Shown here: positions 16,316 to 23,673 of the stretch, in pieces
Numbering within the stretch: the stretch's first letter is position 1
How the letters are laid out: every line of letters starts with the position of its first letter
Assembly: GCF_945957355.1 (NCBI RefSeq)
Contig: NZ_CAMFKM010000001.1
Span: forward strand, 496,001-560,000
Direction of reading: 5' to 3'
DNA: 64,000 nt
DNA from: an uncultured Reyranella sp.
GTDB lineage: Bacteria; Pseudomonadota; Alphaproteobacteria; Reyranellales; Reyranellaceae
The notes under the pieces: model-generated
Seen by the model: the letters and a program-made list of their open reading frames with translations, nothing else
Told to the model about the DNA's origin: nothing
The model's database searches: none
Translations under genes and position numbers: made by a program

Positions 16316-16935
16316 TGCCGCGACGCTTCCTACGCAAGTTCCGCAACGTCACGCTCACGCAGAACAGTCTTCCCTACAAGCACCACTGGGCAAGCATCGG
16401 CCGCGCCCTGTTCTGCCTCGACGGCAGCCAGGTGCTTGCCTTTGCGGAGGTAGTGCCAGGACGACGCCGCTTCTATCCATTCGCTGCAACAACAGCCACA
16501 GCGTCACCCAACGCCTACATGCTCGCACCGATTGGCGGCAACCTGCTCGGCATCGGCGCATCTACGAATACATGGGCTGTCGTTGACATCACATCAGCGA
16601 ACGGAGGTTCGGGACATGCGTACCTCCCAGTTATCACCTTCCCTCGTCCCGTTTTCATATCCCGCATTCGCTTCGTCACGACAGGCGTGGTCAATGGAGG
16701 GGGTAGTCCGATCGATCGCGGCACATTCAGCTTCATTGATGAAAAGCTGACTGCGCGCCAAACCGCTGTTCCAACCTTCACCATTCCGGCAAACAGCACC
16801 AAGTATCTTTTCGACTTCGAATTTGGCCGAACGCAGGTTCACGCCATGCAGCCACACATCAGTTTTGAAGGGTTCAACACGTCGAACTCCCTTCGCATTA
16901 CCCAAATGATCGTTTACGGCGCTGTTGCCGAATAA
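16309..16935 (+). pseudogene. Virion gene Y, displaced C-terminal part
   Basis: The open frame from 16,309 has only a weak GTG and no ribosome site. Its first four codons belong to the antisense of gene X's tail, and real gene Y sequence starts at the 7-bp site at 16,316. The remaining 203 residues are beta-rich with aromatic/Gly patterns typical of phage tail or fibre proteins (KHHWASIGRALFCLDGSQV, RTQVHAMQPHISFEG). It ends five bases before the next gene. Joined to residues 1-272 of the minus-strand gene it makes one 475-residue protein. Confidence 0.6.
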
Positions 16936-16939
16936 ATGT

Positions 16940-17164
16940 ATGGACGACTTTGCAGCACTAGCGGAACGAGTAACGAGGCTTGAGCAGAAGCAGATAAATT
17001 TGAATACCGACATCATCGGATTGTTCGAGGTCGTCTCCACTGCACCATCAGTAGCGCCCACAAACGTCTATCAACAGGTGAAGCTCTACGCAAACGGCTC
17101 GACTTATCGCTTATACTTATATGACTACCTCAATCGCGCCTGGAGGTACGTCGCCCTCACTTAG
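16940..17164 (+). CDS. Small coiled-coil phage protein
   Basis: This 74-residue protein starts at ATG 16,940 (MDDFAALAERVTRLEQKQ). Residues 4-35 form a short coiled coil with heptad leucines; the rest (VYQQVKLYANGSTYRLYLYD) is a small beta-rich tail. It starts 4 bases after gene Y and ends 2 before the lysozyme fusion. The layout resembles a trimerising tail-fibre or head-fibre tip protein, but I do not recognise the family. Confidence 0.6.
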   Translation: MDDFAALAERVTRLEQKQINLNTDIIGLFEVVSTAPSVAPTNVYQQVKLYANGSTYRLYLYDYLNRAWRYVALT

Positions 17165-17166
17165 CT

Positions 17167-18999
17167 ATGCCTACTCAAACACCCGAACAACTCGCAGCGA
17201 CTATTAAGGCGACAGGCATGACGCCAGCTCCAGCAGGGCCGGGGCAAACACCAGCTCCTATAGCTGTCTCCACCCTTACGACGCCTCAAGCGCCGATAGG
17301 CGTAACAGCCCCGCCGGTCGTAGCGACCCCAAACGTCGCAAACATCACTGTTGCACCGCCTGTTCAAGCACCTACGCCAACGCCGACTCCAGGCTCAACC
17401 AATATTTCCGCACTTGACCAGCTCACGGCATCTCTTTCGCGAAAAGGGACTGACAGCACTGCAATCACCAACGAGTACACCGCATCGGCTCAGCGCAACC
17501 TCAATGAACTCAACACAGCCCTCAAGATTCAGCAGACAAACGCCATCAAGAACCAAGAGCTTGCGATGAAACAGGGCGACACCCAGGGTTTCGCGACCCG
17601 CGAGGCTCAGAACGCCGCCCGTACAGACGCCATTGAGACCATGCGCCTTGCCGCACTCACCGAAGCCGCACAAGGCAACCTCGCGCTTGCCGAGAAGCAC
17701 GCTACAGACGCCATAAACGCCAAATACGGGCAGATAGAAGCTGATATCCGCACGGCCAAGCAGAACATTTACGCCAACTACGACACATTCACAGCCGAAG
17801 AGAAGAAACGTGCCGATGCGTTGCTCTTGTCGCTTGATGCTCAGGACGGATTTGTCGCCCAGCAGAAGCAGGACGCAAAGGATATCAGCGCACTTGCCAT
17901 CACCGCAGCACAGAACGGTGCAGACGCACTCACGCTACGCACAATTCAGAACGCCAAGAGCGCCGATGATGCCTTGAACATCATGGCCGCAAAGGGCTTG
18001 GTCGTTGACCCAATCAAGCGGCAGAAAGACCAGCTCGAAATTCAGAAGACGAAGGCCGAGATTGCCAAACTCAACGCAGATGCTTCGGGTAGTGGCCTAG
18101 ACCCTACAAACCTTATCGCTTACGCCCAGCAATACGCCTCAACTGGCGCTATCCCTACAGGCCTCCCGAAGGGTGCGTTTGGCGTCGTCGCTCAATATGC
18201 GAAGGAGATGCCAAAACCAGATGGAAGTCTCATATCAGCGACTACAGGCATCAAGGACAGCAAGATACCGGCCGCCGAGCAGGACGACATTTCACGCCTC
18301 TACAACATTGTTCAGCTCACCAGCAAACTGAAGGAACTGGATAGCGAGCGTGCTTCTGGCGTCGTAGGTGGCACACTTGGCAAGGTATTTGGTTCAGACG
18401 CCCAGGCGCAATATCTGACAACCCGAAAGGCCATCGTTGACGAAATCTCGCGTATGCAGACGGGAGCGGCGCTCACCACCCAGGAACAGTCCTTCTACGA
18501 AGGCTACCTCCCAGGTCGTTTCACCGCACCGCCAAAGGCGGACACTTCCCCCCACATTTCTCCCCCGAACGTGGTTCCTGAGCCTGAGCCTGTTGTTCCA
18601 CCTCCTCCCAAGTTCGATTGGAGCACTGTTGCATCGGCTCGCCATAGCGTCCGCGTCATCTGCGACGAAGAAGGAATGACTGTGAAGGATAAGAACGACC
18701 TGTGCGCGACTGTCGGAGCAGAAAGCGGCTGGCAGAGCTACTATCTTTCAGGCCCCAAGAAGGGACAGCCTGTCATTCGCGAGAACACCGTGAGCGGTGG
18801 CAAGGTGTGGTCCACTGATTGGGGCATCGCCCAGATAAACGACCACTACCACGTCGGCCCAGGCAAGCCGTTCCAGTCAGCTCAGTTCATACTCGACAAC
18901 CCTGAGGTCTGCATTCGCTGGATGTGCAAGCAGTGGAAGGCGGGGAATCGCGAATGGTGGATAGCATTCAAGAATGGCAGCTACCGAAAGTATCTATGA
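17167..18999 (+). CDS. Phage virion protein fused to a lysozyme-like domain
   Basis: This 610-residue protein has a Pro/Thr/Ala-rich, probably disordered N-terminus (to about 90). A long helical, coiled-coil region follows (about 95-330), then a conserved-looking segment ending TTQEQSFYEGYLPGRF (about 435-452), a Pro-rich linker, and a C-terminal lysozyme/transglycosylase-like domain from about 490. That domain has a likely catalytic Glu at 519 (CATVGAESGWQ), then WSTDWGIAQINDHYHVGPG near 550 and a WWIAFKNGSYRKYL end. It probably enters the cell wall with the virion or acts as endolysin. The holin gene lies 160 bases downstream. Residue functions are inferred from motif resemblance. Confidence 0.7.
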   Translation: MPTQTPEQLAATIKATGMTPAPAGPGQTPAPIAVSTLTTPQAPIGVTAPPVVATPNVANITVAPPVQAPTPTPTPGSTNISALDQLTASLSRKGTDSTAITNEYTASAQRNLNELNTALKIQQTNAIKNQELAMKQGDTQGFATREAQNAARTDAIETMRLAALTEAAQGNLALAEKHATDAINAKYGQIEADIRTAKQNIYANYDTFTAEEKKRADALLLSLDAQDGFVAQQKQDAKDISALAITAAQNGADALTLRTIQNAKSADDALNIMAAKGLVVDPIKRQKDQLEIQKTKAEIAKLNADASGSGLDPTNLIAYAQQYASTGAIPTGLPKGAFGVVAQYAKEMPKPDGSLISATTGIKDSKIPAAEQDDISRLYNIVQLTSKLKELDSERASGVVGGTLGKVFGSDAQAQYLTTRKAIVDEISRMQTGAALTTQEQSFYEGYLPGRFTAPPKADTSPHISPPNVVPEPEPVVPPPPKFDWSTVASARHSVRVICDEEGMTVKDKNDLCATVGAESGWQSYYLSGPKKGQPVIRENTVSGGKVWSTDWGIAQINDHYHVGPGKPFQSAQFILDNPEVCIRWMCKQWKAGNREWWIAFKNGSYRKYL

Positions 19000-19035
19000 C
19001 CCACCACACCAAATTTGGCTCCGCGAGACGAACGT

Positions 19036-19146
19036 TTGAGCAGGCGCGCAGGCGTGCTCTCTCTGTTGGGCGCTGTCTCTGGCTCACTGTCCGTTCAATT
19101 CATGCTGTACGGCGCAGTGAGCAGTGCGGGGCGTATTAAAAACTAG
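19036..19146 (+). CDS. Possible 36-residue membrane peptide in the lysis region
   Basis: In the 159-base gap before the holin a TTG-started frame encodes SRRAGVLSLLGAVSG and VQFMLYGAVSSAGRIKN, a basic start, one hydrophobic helix and a basic end. This resembles small phage lysis/spanin-type membrane peptides. There is no clear ribosome site, and another frame (ATG 18,996, overlapping the previous stop) is equally open but Arg-rich, so this is only a candidate. Confidence 0.28.
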   Translation: MSRRAGVLSLLGAVSGSLSVQFMLYGAVSSAGRIKN

Positions 19147-19158
19147 CTTTTCAAATTT

Positions 19159-19446
19159 ATGATTACAGCAATTGTTATCGTGCTCTCGCCGTTCGTGCTC
19201 AATGCACTCACAGCCGTCGTCAACGCCATTACCGGGATCGAATCGACGACCGGCAAGCGTATCGTTCTCTCGGTGCTCTCCCTTATCGGCATGGTCGCGG
19301 TTTCCGCCTCTACCGGCGCTTCGATAGATCCCGCCAACCTCAACACCGACCTGGTGCTGTTGGCCGAGGCCTTCTACGGCTTCATTTCCGCTCACGGCTC
19401 GTATCACCTGTTCTTCAAGCCGAAGCCAGCTCAGGCACAGGTCTAA
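19159..19446 (+). CDS. Holin-like phage membrane protein
   Basis: This 95-residue protein has three hydrophobic segments (about residues 2-20, 33-52 and 64-80) and a charged, Lys-containing C-terminus (FFKPKPAQAQV). Size, topology and position directly after the lysozyme-domain gene fit a phage holin that permeabilises the inner membrane. A strong terminator (19,469-19,500) ends the operon 22 bases later. I infer function from context and topology; no specific holin family is recognised. Confidence 0.6.
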   Translation: MITAIVIVLSPFVLNALTAVVNAITGIESTTGKRIVLSVLSLIGMVAVSASTGASIDPANLNTDLVLLAEAFYGFISAHGSYHLFFKPKPAQAQV

Positions 19447-19468
19447 ACACTCCGTTTTTGGCCTCTGG

Positions 19469-19500
19469 AAGCCCTCAGGAACGATCCTGGGGGCTTTTCC
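19469..19500 (+). terminator. Rho-independent terminator of the phage late operon
   Basis: A 12-bp stem (AAGCCCTCAGGA, 19,469-19,480, with TCCTGGGGGCTT, 19,485-19,496; one G-T pair) and a 4-base loop end in a TTTT tail. The last codons of the convergent XRE gene lie inside the stem. Confidence 0.8.
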
Positions 19501-19762
19501 TTGTCCCAGGCCGTCTACCCGCCCTGAGGGGCTTCGGTGGCTTAGCGCCGGGGGGTGGCTTGACCACCAGCTCGCCCAGCTCCTCGCCCAGGACGGACGC
19601 CAGACGCCCCAGAATGTCGATCCCGACGTTGACCTGACCTCGCTCCAGGCGGGCGACAAAACTCTCGTCTACGCCTGCCAGCCCCGCCAATTCCTCAATT
19701 GTGAGGCTTTTGGCGACCCGTAAGCGTCTGACATTCCAGCCAACAAGCCTCCTTGCGTCCAT
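19475..19762 (-). CDS. XRE-family helix-turn-helix repressor
   Basis: This 95-residue regulator has a Cro/CI-type helix-turn-helix at about residues 18-50 (LTIEELAGLAGVDESFVARL) and a basic, Pro/Lys/Arg-rich tail (PPPGAKPPKPLRAGRRPG). Proteins starting MDARRLVGWNVRRLRVAK are familiar from alphaproteobacterial chromosomes. Its DNA is much more GC-rich than the phage genes on both sides, so it was probably picked up by the phage from a host. It could serve as a lysogeny repressor, but no classical divergent cro partner is present: the next gene is an exported protein transcribed away from it. Confidence 0.85.
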   Translation of the reverse strand: MDARRLVGWNVRRLRVAKSLTIEELAGLAGVDESFVARLERGQVNVGIDILGRLASVLGEELGELVVKPPPGAKPPKPLRAGRRPGTRKSPQDRS

Positions 19763-19834
19763 TGCTCGACGCCACCAGCTTGCGAACGGGTAATACAGGG
19801 CATATGTTCCCTCCTTTCAAAATAGGAGGCATGT

Positions 19835-20173
19835 ATGCGCGGTATTCTTTTCGTGGCGCTTCTGTTCGCCGCCCCAGCCCTTGCCCAAACCTCGAGCTGG
19901 CAGGCCAAGGCTAAGATCACGAGTGGTTCATGTGCTGATGGCGCAATCGTCTTCGTAACCGAGGAACCCCGGAAGGCACGTCTCGTCTTCGTCCTCCAAG
20001 GTAGGCCAACAGGGACGCCGCTCGACGTCGACATCGGCCAGGACGGCGGCGGGTTTGCTGAGAGGGCGAACGCTATGTACGGGCCAACGACCTATCAAAT
20101 CTTCCCAGGCATTGGGAAACGTCTCATCAAGAGCACGACGAACGACGGCAAGTGCTCCTGGACGTGGCAGTAG
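19835..20173 (+). CDS. Small exported protein, function unknown
   Basis: This 112-residue protein has a clean signal peptide (MRGILFVALLFAAPALAQT, cleavage after about residue 18). The mature domain is beta-rich with two cysteines (GSCADG and GKCSWTW at the end) that may pair. AGGAGG stands before ATG 19,835. It is divergent from the XRE gene, sharing a 72-base promoter region, and is similarly GC-rich, so the pair looks like a host-derived cargo (morons) in the prophage. A hairpin follows its stop. Confidence 0.7.
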   Translation: MRGILFVALLFAAPALAQTSSWQAKAKITSGSCADGAIVFVTEEPRKARLVFVLQGRPTGTPLDVDIGQDGGGFAERANAMYGPTTYQIFPGIGKRLIKSTTNDGKCSWTWQ

Positions 20174-20174
20174 A

Positions 20175-20203
20175 ACGCAAAACCGCCCGAAGGCGGTCTG
20201 CGT
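20175..20203 (+). terminator. Hairpin after the exported-protein gene
   Basis: ACCGCC (20,082+100-base numbering: 20,182-20,187) pairs with GGCGGT (20,192-20,197) around CGAA, extended by ACGCA (20,175-20,179) with TGCGT (20,199-20,203). It starts two bases after the stop. No T-run follows, so it is a probable weak or factor-dependent terminator. Confidence 0.5.
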
Positions 20204-20295
20204 AGCTGGCGATGGTTATAGGCCCGACCTGAGAGCGAGAGACTGGGAAATAAAACCAGTTAGTAACGAAATGGGAGGTCGGAAAGGAGCACCAG

Positions 20296-20436
20296 CTACC
20301 TCGATTGTAGCACGCGCCTCAGCAGCCACCATTCCATCACCGAGAGGTCTGCTATTGTGCCAAACACCTCAGCCTCTACCGCTTTGATGAAGGCGGGATC
20401 GCTCTGGTTCTCTGTTGCGTTTAGTTCTTCGTTCAT
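20296..20436 (-). CDS. 46-residue phage protein, translationally coupled
   Basis: The start ATG (20,436-20,434) overlaps the stop of the 26-residue frame by ATGA. The product is acidic in its first half (MNEELNATENQSDPAFIKAV) and ends with a Trp-rich, basic helix (VMEWWLLRRVLQSR). It is the third member of an overlapping minus-strand chain with HNH at the top. No family recognised. Confidence 0.5.
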   Translation of the reverse strand: MNEELNATENQSDPAFIKAVEAEVFGTIADLSVMEWWLLRRVLQSR

Positions 20437-20513
20437 CGTGGTTTAATGCTCCAATCCTTCCTGACGTACAGGTGCTTGCTCTTCTTCCTCCCTCTTGTCG
20501 GTTTCTTGTTCAT
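20433..20513 (-). CDS. 26-residue basic peptide coupled to the HNH gene
   Basis: ATG (20,513-20,511) overlaps the HNH stop as ATGA, and its own stop overlaps the next start as ATGA. The product (MNKKPTRGRKKSKHLYVRKD, then WSIKPR) is extremely basic, which fits nucleic-acid binding. Two exact ATGA overlaps in a row argue that this is a translated gene and not chance. Confidence 0.5.
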   Translation of the reverse strand: MNKKPTRGRKKSKHLYVRKDWSIKPR

Positions 20514-20836
20514 TTGCGGATGAATCGGTTTGTCGTCGTTTGCATGTACTGCTGCACACCGTATTGTTTGTGGTACTTGAAATGACAACCTCGGCACAAT
20601 GCGGTGAAGTCATTATCGCTCAGGCCGAGATATCTGTTGTTCTTCGGGTATCGCTTGTGATGCAGGTTTATATACTTCGTGGTCTTGCATCGAGCGCATC
20701 GCTTCTTGTGCTGTGAGTACCAAACCTCTTTTTGAATGCGCCAGAAGTCGCTCTTTATGAAATCGCGGTAGCTGAATTTGTCCCGCCTGTGCGCTTTTAG
20801 AAGCTCTTTGTTTTTCTCTTGAATGTCTAGATACAT
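20510..20836 (-). CDS. HNH endonuclease
   Basis: This 108-residue protein has an HNH fold signature: a first zinc knuckle CARCKTT, the catalytic LHHKRYPK with a downstream Asn (DNDF), and a second knuckle LCRGCHFKYH. HNH enzymes nick or cut DNA; in phages a small HNH often sits beside terminase genes or acts as a homing nuclease. Here it heads a three-gene chain with ATGA overlaps. The two Cys pairs and both His are intact, so it is probably active. The N-terminal part (KELLKAHRRDKFSYRDFIKS) is basic. Confidence 0.8.
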   Translation of the reverse strand: MYLDIQEKNKELLKAHRRDKFSYRDFIKSDFWRIQKEVWYSQHKKRCARCKTTKYINLHHKRYPKNNRYLGLSDNDFTALCRGCHFKYHKQYGVQQYMQTTTNRFIRK

Positions 20837-21441
20837 ACATTTGGGTAGCGCCCCACTTTTGCTTTAGGTCTAAGCAATTGCGGCGGAGTAACGGGTCAGA
20901 GGTTCCTCACAATCAGTTCTTCTGGCGGCGCCACAAGCGATATTGGAGGTGTCTCACTTCCGGCGCATACCATTAGGCTCCGCAAGAGTGGTCAACTTGT
21001 TTTCGGAGCAGCAAGTATGAGCCTGAAGAAGAGCTTGTGTGGCGCGCTGGTGGGGAAGCGATAAGAGTTTGCTTCCGGTAGCTCTCTTGTCGCCGCCTAT
21101 CCAGTATCTTCCAACTGGGGGCCTATTGTCCGATTGCTCCCCCAACAACGAACCACTGATTTCAATGCGGAGCTGATTTAGCGAGCAGCGCCCCGATTAC
21201 TCGTTACCTCTGACGGTATGTGAACAACGCAAAAGCCGCCCAATTAAGGACGGCCAGTGCGGTATGATGCGGTATTTACGAACGAATTAAGCATAACATG
21301 GTTACGCACACTTCGTTCATTATTCGTAGAATAACGCTGCATACAGAGACCAGTATACCCCACCTCTTCATCGCTCTTTCAGGAGGGTGTGGATAGCGGA
21401 CGCCTCTAGCGACCGTCCTAGACTTGGCGTACACCGTCACA
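20837..21441. other. 605-base stretch without a confident gene; repeats present
   Basis: No supported gene. A plus-strand frame open from 20,849 to 21,064 without a start (GGVTGQRFLTISSSGG, SLPAHTIRLRKSGQLVFGA) looks like a decayed phage structural fragment. Further right, TGCGGTAT is repeated at 21,258-21,265 and 21,268-21,275, and GAACGAA (21,280-21,286) is inverted as TTCGTTC (21,312-21,318). These may be regulatory or replication-linked sites. Confidence 0.4.
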
Positions 21442-21660
21442 ATGCGACCGATACTCCACTGGGTTGTGGCATCTATACCCTCTTTTCTCTTCGGCGTCGG
21501 GATCCTATGGACCGGCCAGGTCGAACTTGCTCTCGCCTGGGCGAGAGGTCAGGTCGGAATTGTGCAGGTCTCCCACGCGTACGGATTAAAAGGCCACAGC
21601 TCTGCGTACCGTCCTCTAGCGATGGCATTGCGGGCGTACATTCAACAACAGAAGGCATGA
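21442..21660 (+). CDS. Small phage membrane protein
   Basis: This 72-residue product from ATG 21,442 has one hydrophobic helix at about residues 5-25 (LHWVVASIPSFLFGVGILW), a second amphipathic part, and a basic end (ALRAYIQQQKA). Its stop overlaps the start of the winged-helix gene as ATGA, supporting translation. Function unknown. Confidence 0.5.
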   Translation: MRPILHWVVASIPSFLFGVGILWTGQVELALAWARGQVGIVQVSHAYGLKGHSSAYRPLAMALRAYIQQQKA

Positions 21661-21953
21661 CCCCGCGCCTCACCAAACAGCAGCGCAAAGTGTTCGACTA
21701 CATCCGCGCTCATCGCGGCTGCACGACGAAGGACATCATGCTTGGCACGGGAGTCCAATGTCCTAGCGGGCGCGTAACAGAGATTAGGCAAGCACTGGAA
21801 GGCTCATCGCTCAAACTCGTGAGCATCGGGCAGAGGAAGTACCCAGGCTCAAAGGCGTTCGAGCGCTACGCGATTGAGGGGACTGTCATGAAGCGCGTAG
21901 TGGAGTTCGACAAGGACAGGGGCGTGATGGTGGAGAAGATGGTCGCGGCGTAG
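21657..21953 (+). CDS. Winged-helix phage regulator (HTH_39-like)
   Basis: This 98-residue protein from ATG 21,657 contains a winged helix-turn-helix: LTKQQRKVFDYIRAHRG is the first helix, the middle helices follow (TTKDIMLGTGVQCPSGRVTE), and IRQALEGSSLKLVSIGQRK completes the recognition helix and wing. Small proteins like this are frequent in phage early regions and control early genes or DNA replication. It is coupled by ATGA to the upstream membrane-protein gene. The family name is my recollection of the pattern. Confidence 0.65.
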   Translation: MTPRLTKQQRKVFDYIRAHRGCTTKDIMLGTGVQCPSGRVTEIRQALEGSSLKLVSIGQRKYPGSKAFERYAIEGTVMKRVVEFDKDRGVMVEKMVAA

Positions 21954-21983
21954 GACGAGTAATCGAATAATCAATAATGAGAT

Positions 21984-22127
21984 ATGGAAGACATACCAAA
22001 GGACAAAGCAAAGAGGTTGCTTCTAAGAAATGCAAACCTTGGCTGGTTCTTTAATCTTTACGATATGTACCGCGAAACTACGGACAAGCCGGATTTCGGG
22101 GACTTCATGAGCTGGCTGCGTCTTTAA
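21984..22127 (+). CDS. 47-residue phage early protein, function unknown
   Basis: A frame from ATG 21,984 encodes MEDIPKDKAKRLLLRNANLG, then WFFNLYDMYRETTD and GDFMSWLRL. It is mostly helical, with many aromatic residues. It lies 30 bases after the winged-helix gene in the same direction. Codon use matches the phage genes nearby. No family recognised. Confidence 0.45.
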   Translation: MEDIPKDKAKRLLLRNANLGWFFNLYDMYRETTDKPDFGDFMSWLRL

Positions 22128-22145
22128 AAGCTGACTGTATTGTGT

Positions 22146-22358
22146 ATGAAGTACAGCCTTTCGGTCAAAGTTGAAGTCTCGAATATCAGCGTCAGCAAAC
22201 AGGGTTGGTATATGTTCGACTTCAAATACTTGGTAAACGGCAAGCTCAAAGAACACGGTAACCTTGATGGTAGTTATAGTTCGCAGACCGCAGAACGTTT
22301 CCGCCAAGTGCTCAAACGAGGATATGCTGCCCATCTTGTGCTGGAGCGATACGCCTAG
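22146..22358 (+). CDS. 70-residue phage early protein, function unknown
   Basis: From ATG 22,146 the product (MKYSLSVKVEVSNISVSK, GWYMFDFKYLVNGKLKEHG) starts with alternating beta strands and ends with a helix (TAERFRQVLKRGYAAHLVLE). It is the last gene of the small plus-strand run before the convergent integrase. Function unknown. Confidence 0.5.
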   Translation: MKYSLSVKVEVSNISVSKQGWYMFDFKYLVNGKLKEHGNLDGSYSSQTAERFRQVLKRGYAAHLVLERYA

Positions 22359-22390
22359 CGTCGCAAAATGTATATTGTTGGGCGTAGTCG

Positions 22391-22418
22391 AAAGAAAAGC
22401 CCGCGCCTAAGCGCGAGC
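22391..22418 (-). terminator. Rho-independent terminator of the prophage integrase
   Basis: Read on the minus strand, GCTCGCGC-TTAG-GCGCGGGC forms a stem with one mismatch and is followed by TTTTCTTT. The integrase stop codon falls in the loop. Confidence 0.7.
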
Positions 22419-23549
22419 CTCTAGTAGTCGTTTGATGTTGTCCTCGATCGTGAGCATTGCTGCCCGTTTCTCATCTCCGTAGGTATGGTGGTCATAGATG
22501 GCCTCCACTTCCGACCGCGACGAAATGTGATTGAGCAGCATTTCCTTGATGTGCGGGGCGACACCCCACCTGGCACAGTTCGTCGAGAACGTATGCCTCA
22601 GCGTGTGGAGCGACCAGGCCGGGATGTCTCCCGTCAGTTCGTCCAGACGCTTCTTGCATTTTGAGAACCCGCTGAAGTGGGTTTCTTCGTTTCCCTTGGC
22701 GGGGAAGTAGAACCCATTTGCCGGAGTGATGTCCGACAGGATCTTCACCGCCATTGGACCGACCGGAAGTATCAGCTCCCGACCGTTCTTCGTCACCTCA
22801 GACGGCAACGTTATCGTCTGTCCATTGTGGCTGAACCACGCCGGGCGAAGCCCTGCCATCTCACCCCGCCGAGTACCGCACAGGATGAGAAGTTGGACGA
22901 TCGTTCCGAACGGGTAGCCAAGTTTCTCAGCCGCACGCCAAATCTTCACCAACTCTTCGTCGGAGAGGACACGTTTCCGAGACGGACGCTTCGGAACTTC
23001 GACACCATCGAGCGGATTGTGCTTCAGCAGCCGCCGCCGCACACACCACCGCAGGAAGGTATTTACCACTACAAGGGCGTGCTTCTGTTCGGTCGGCGTA
23101 CCGACCAGCTTGTCGGTGATGTTCGTGATCGTCTCGAACTCGACATCTCCCAGCCGGGTGTCCCCCAACTTCTTGAGGAAGTGGGTCTCAATGATCCGCG
23201 TGTAGTCTTTGACGGTACGGGGCTTGAGGCGGGGAAGTTTCTGCTCCTGGTAGGTCTTCCACGCTTCCTTGAAGAGGACAGTTTTGTCCTTCCCAATGCC
23301 GAGCGTCTTCTCAGCCAGCAGCTCTTTGGCTTTGGTCCGTGCCTGGGCCAATGAGATGATGCCGAACCGTCCAAGACCTTGCCGACGGCGATTGTTCTTC
23401 TTCCCAGTGAGGAGAAAGAACGCCTTGGTGCCCTTCTGACTTACGCGGAGGCCGAACCCCGCAAGAGCGTCGTCGAAGTAATCGACTTGACCTTGCGGCG
23501 GCGGAGCCAGCGACCGCAGCGCCATGTCGGTAAATAAAAGGTTCGCCAT
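22407..23549 (-). CDS. Prophage tyrosine integrase
   Basis: This 380-residue site-specific recombinase has an N-terminal arm-binding domain (about residues 1-90, DYFDDALAGFGLRVSQKGTK, DUF4102-like). A core-binding domain covers about 100-190 and a catalytic domain follows. Catalytic residues are visible: Arg in ILCGTRRGEM, HxxR in HTLRHTFST, and the Tyr within IYDHHTYGDEKR. ATG 23,549 (MANLLFTDMALRSL) is taken as start; an upstream ATG/GTG extension to 23,576 adds nine residues. The gene points away from the 19-bp tRNA repeat at 23,682, 133 bases off, with an 11-bp direct repeat in between. It probably integrated the prophage at tRNA-Arg. Confidence 0.92.
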   Translation of the reverse strand: MANLLFTDMALRSLAPPPQGQVDYFDDALAGFGLRVSQKGTKAFFLLTGKKNNRRRQGLGRFGIISLAQARTKAKELLAEKTLGIGKDKTVLFKEAWKTYQEQKLPRLKPRTVKDYTRIIETHFLKKLGDTRLGDVEFETITNITDKLVGTPTEQKHALVVVNTFLRWCVRRRLLKHNPLDGVEVPKRPSRKRVLSDEELVKIWRAAEKLGYPFGTIVQLLILCGTRRGEMAGLRPAWFSHNGQTITLPSEVTKNGRELILPVGPMAVKILSDITPANGFYFPAKGNEETHFSGFSKCKKRLDELTGDIPAWSLHTLRHTFSTNCARWGVAPHIKEMLLNHISSRSEVEAIYDHHTYGDEKRAAMLTIEDNIKRLLEARA

Positions 23550-23646
23550 AGGTACATCCAATCTCCGTGGCACCACGGTTCTCGGTGTTCACCCATGTAC
23601 GAAAGCAAGACAATTGCGAGAGGAAGCGTGCGGACGCAATGGTTCG

Positions 23647-23673
23647 CCACGTTCACTATGTTCCACGTTCACT
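23647..23673. repeat. 11-bp direct repeats near the prophage att site
   Basis: CCACGTTCACT occurs at 23,647-23,657 and 23,663-23,673, a 16-base spacing, between the integrase start and the att core. Spacing and place fit arm-type integrase binding sites. Confidence 0.45.

Larger units (their letters stand above)
14184..16322. other. Inverted 2.1-kb DNA segment inside the prophage
   Basis: CGCGGCA at 14,184-14,190 and its reverse complement TGCCGCG at 16,316-16,322 bound the block. Reversing the block joins CAG CTT GCC GCG GCA to GGA GCA CAG GCT (gene X), and GCG TTG CCG CGA to CGC TTC CTA CGC (gene Y). Both joins are in frame. It also puts every gene from 13,023 to 18,999 on one strand with gaps of 2-73 bases. 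The left site is inside a 12-bp perfect palindrome (TTGCCGCGGCAA, 14,180-14,191). Confidence 0.85.

Noticed and set aside
20055..20387. A plus-strand gene after the exported protein
   Set aside because: The frame overlaps the exported-protein gene and a hairpin and has no ribosome site; the coupled minus-strand small genes are a better reading.
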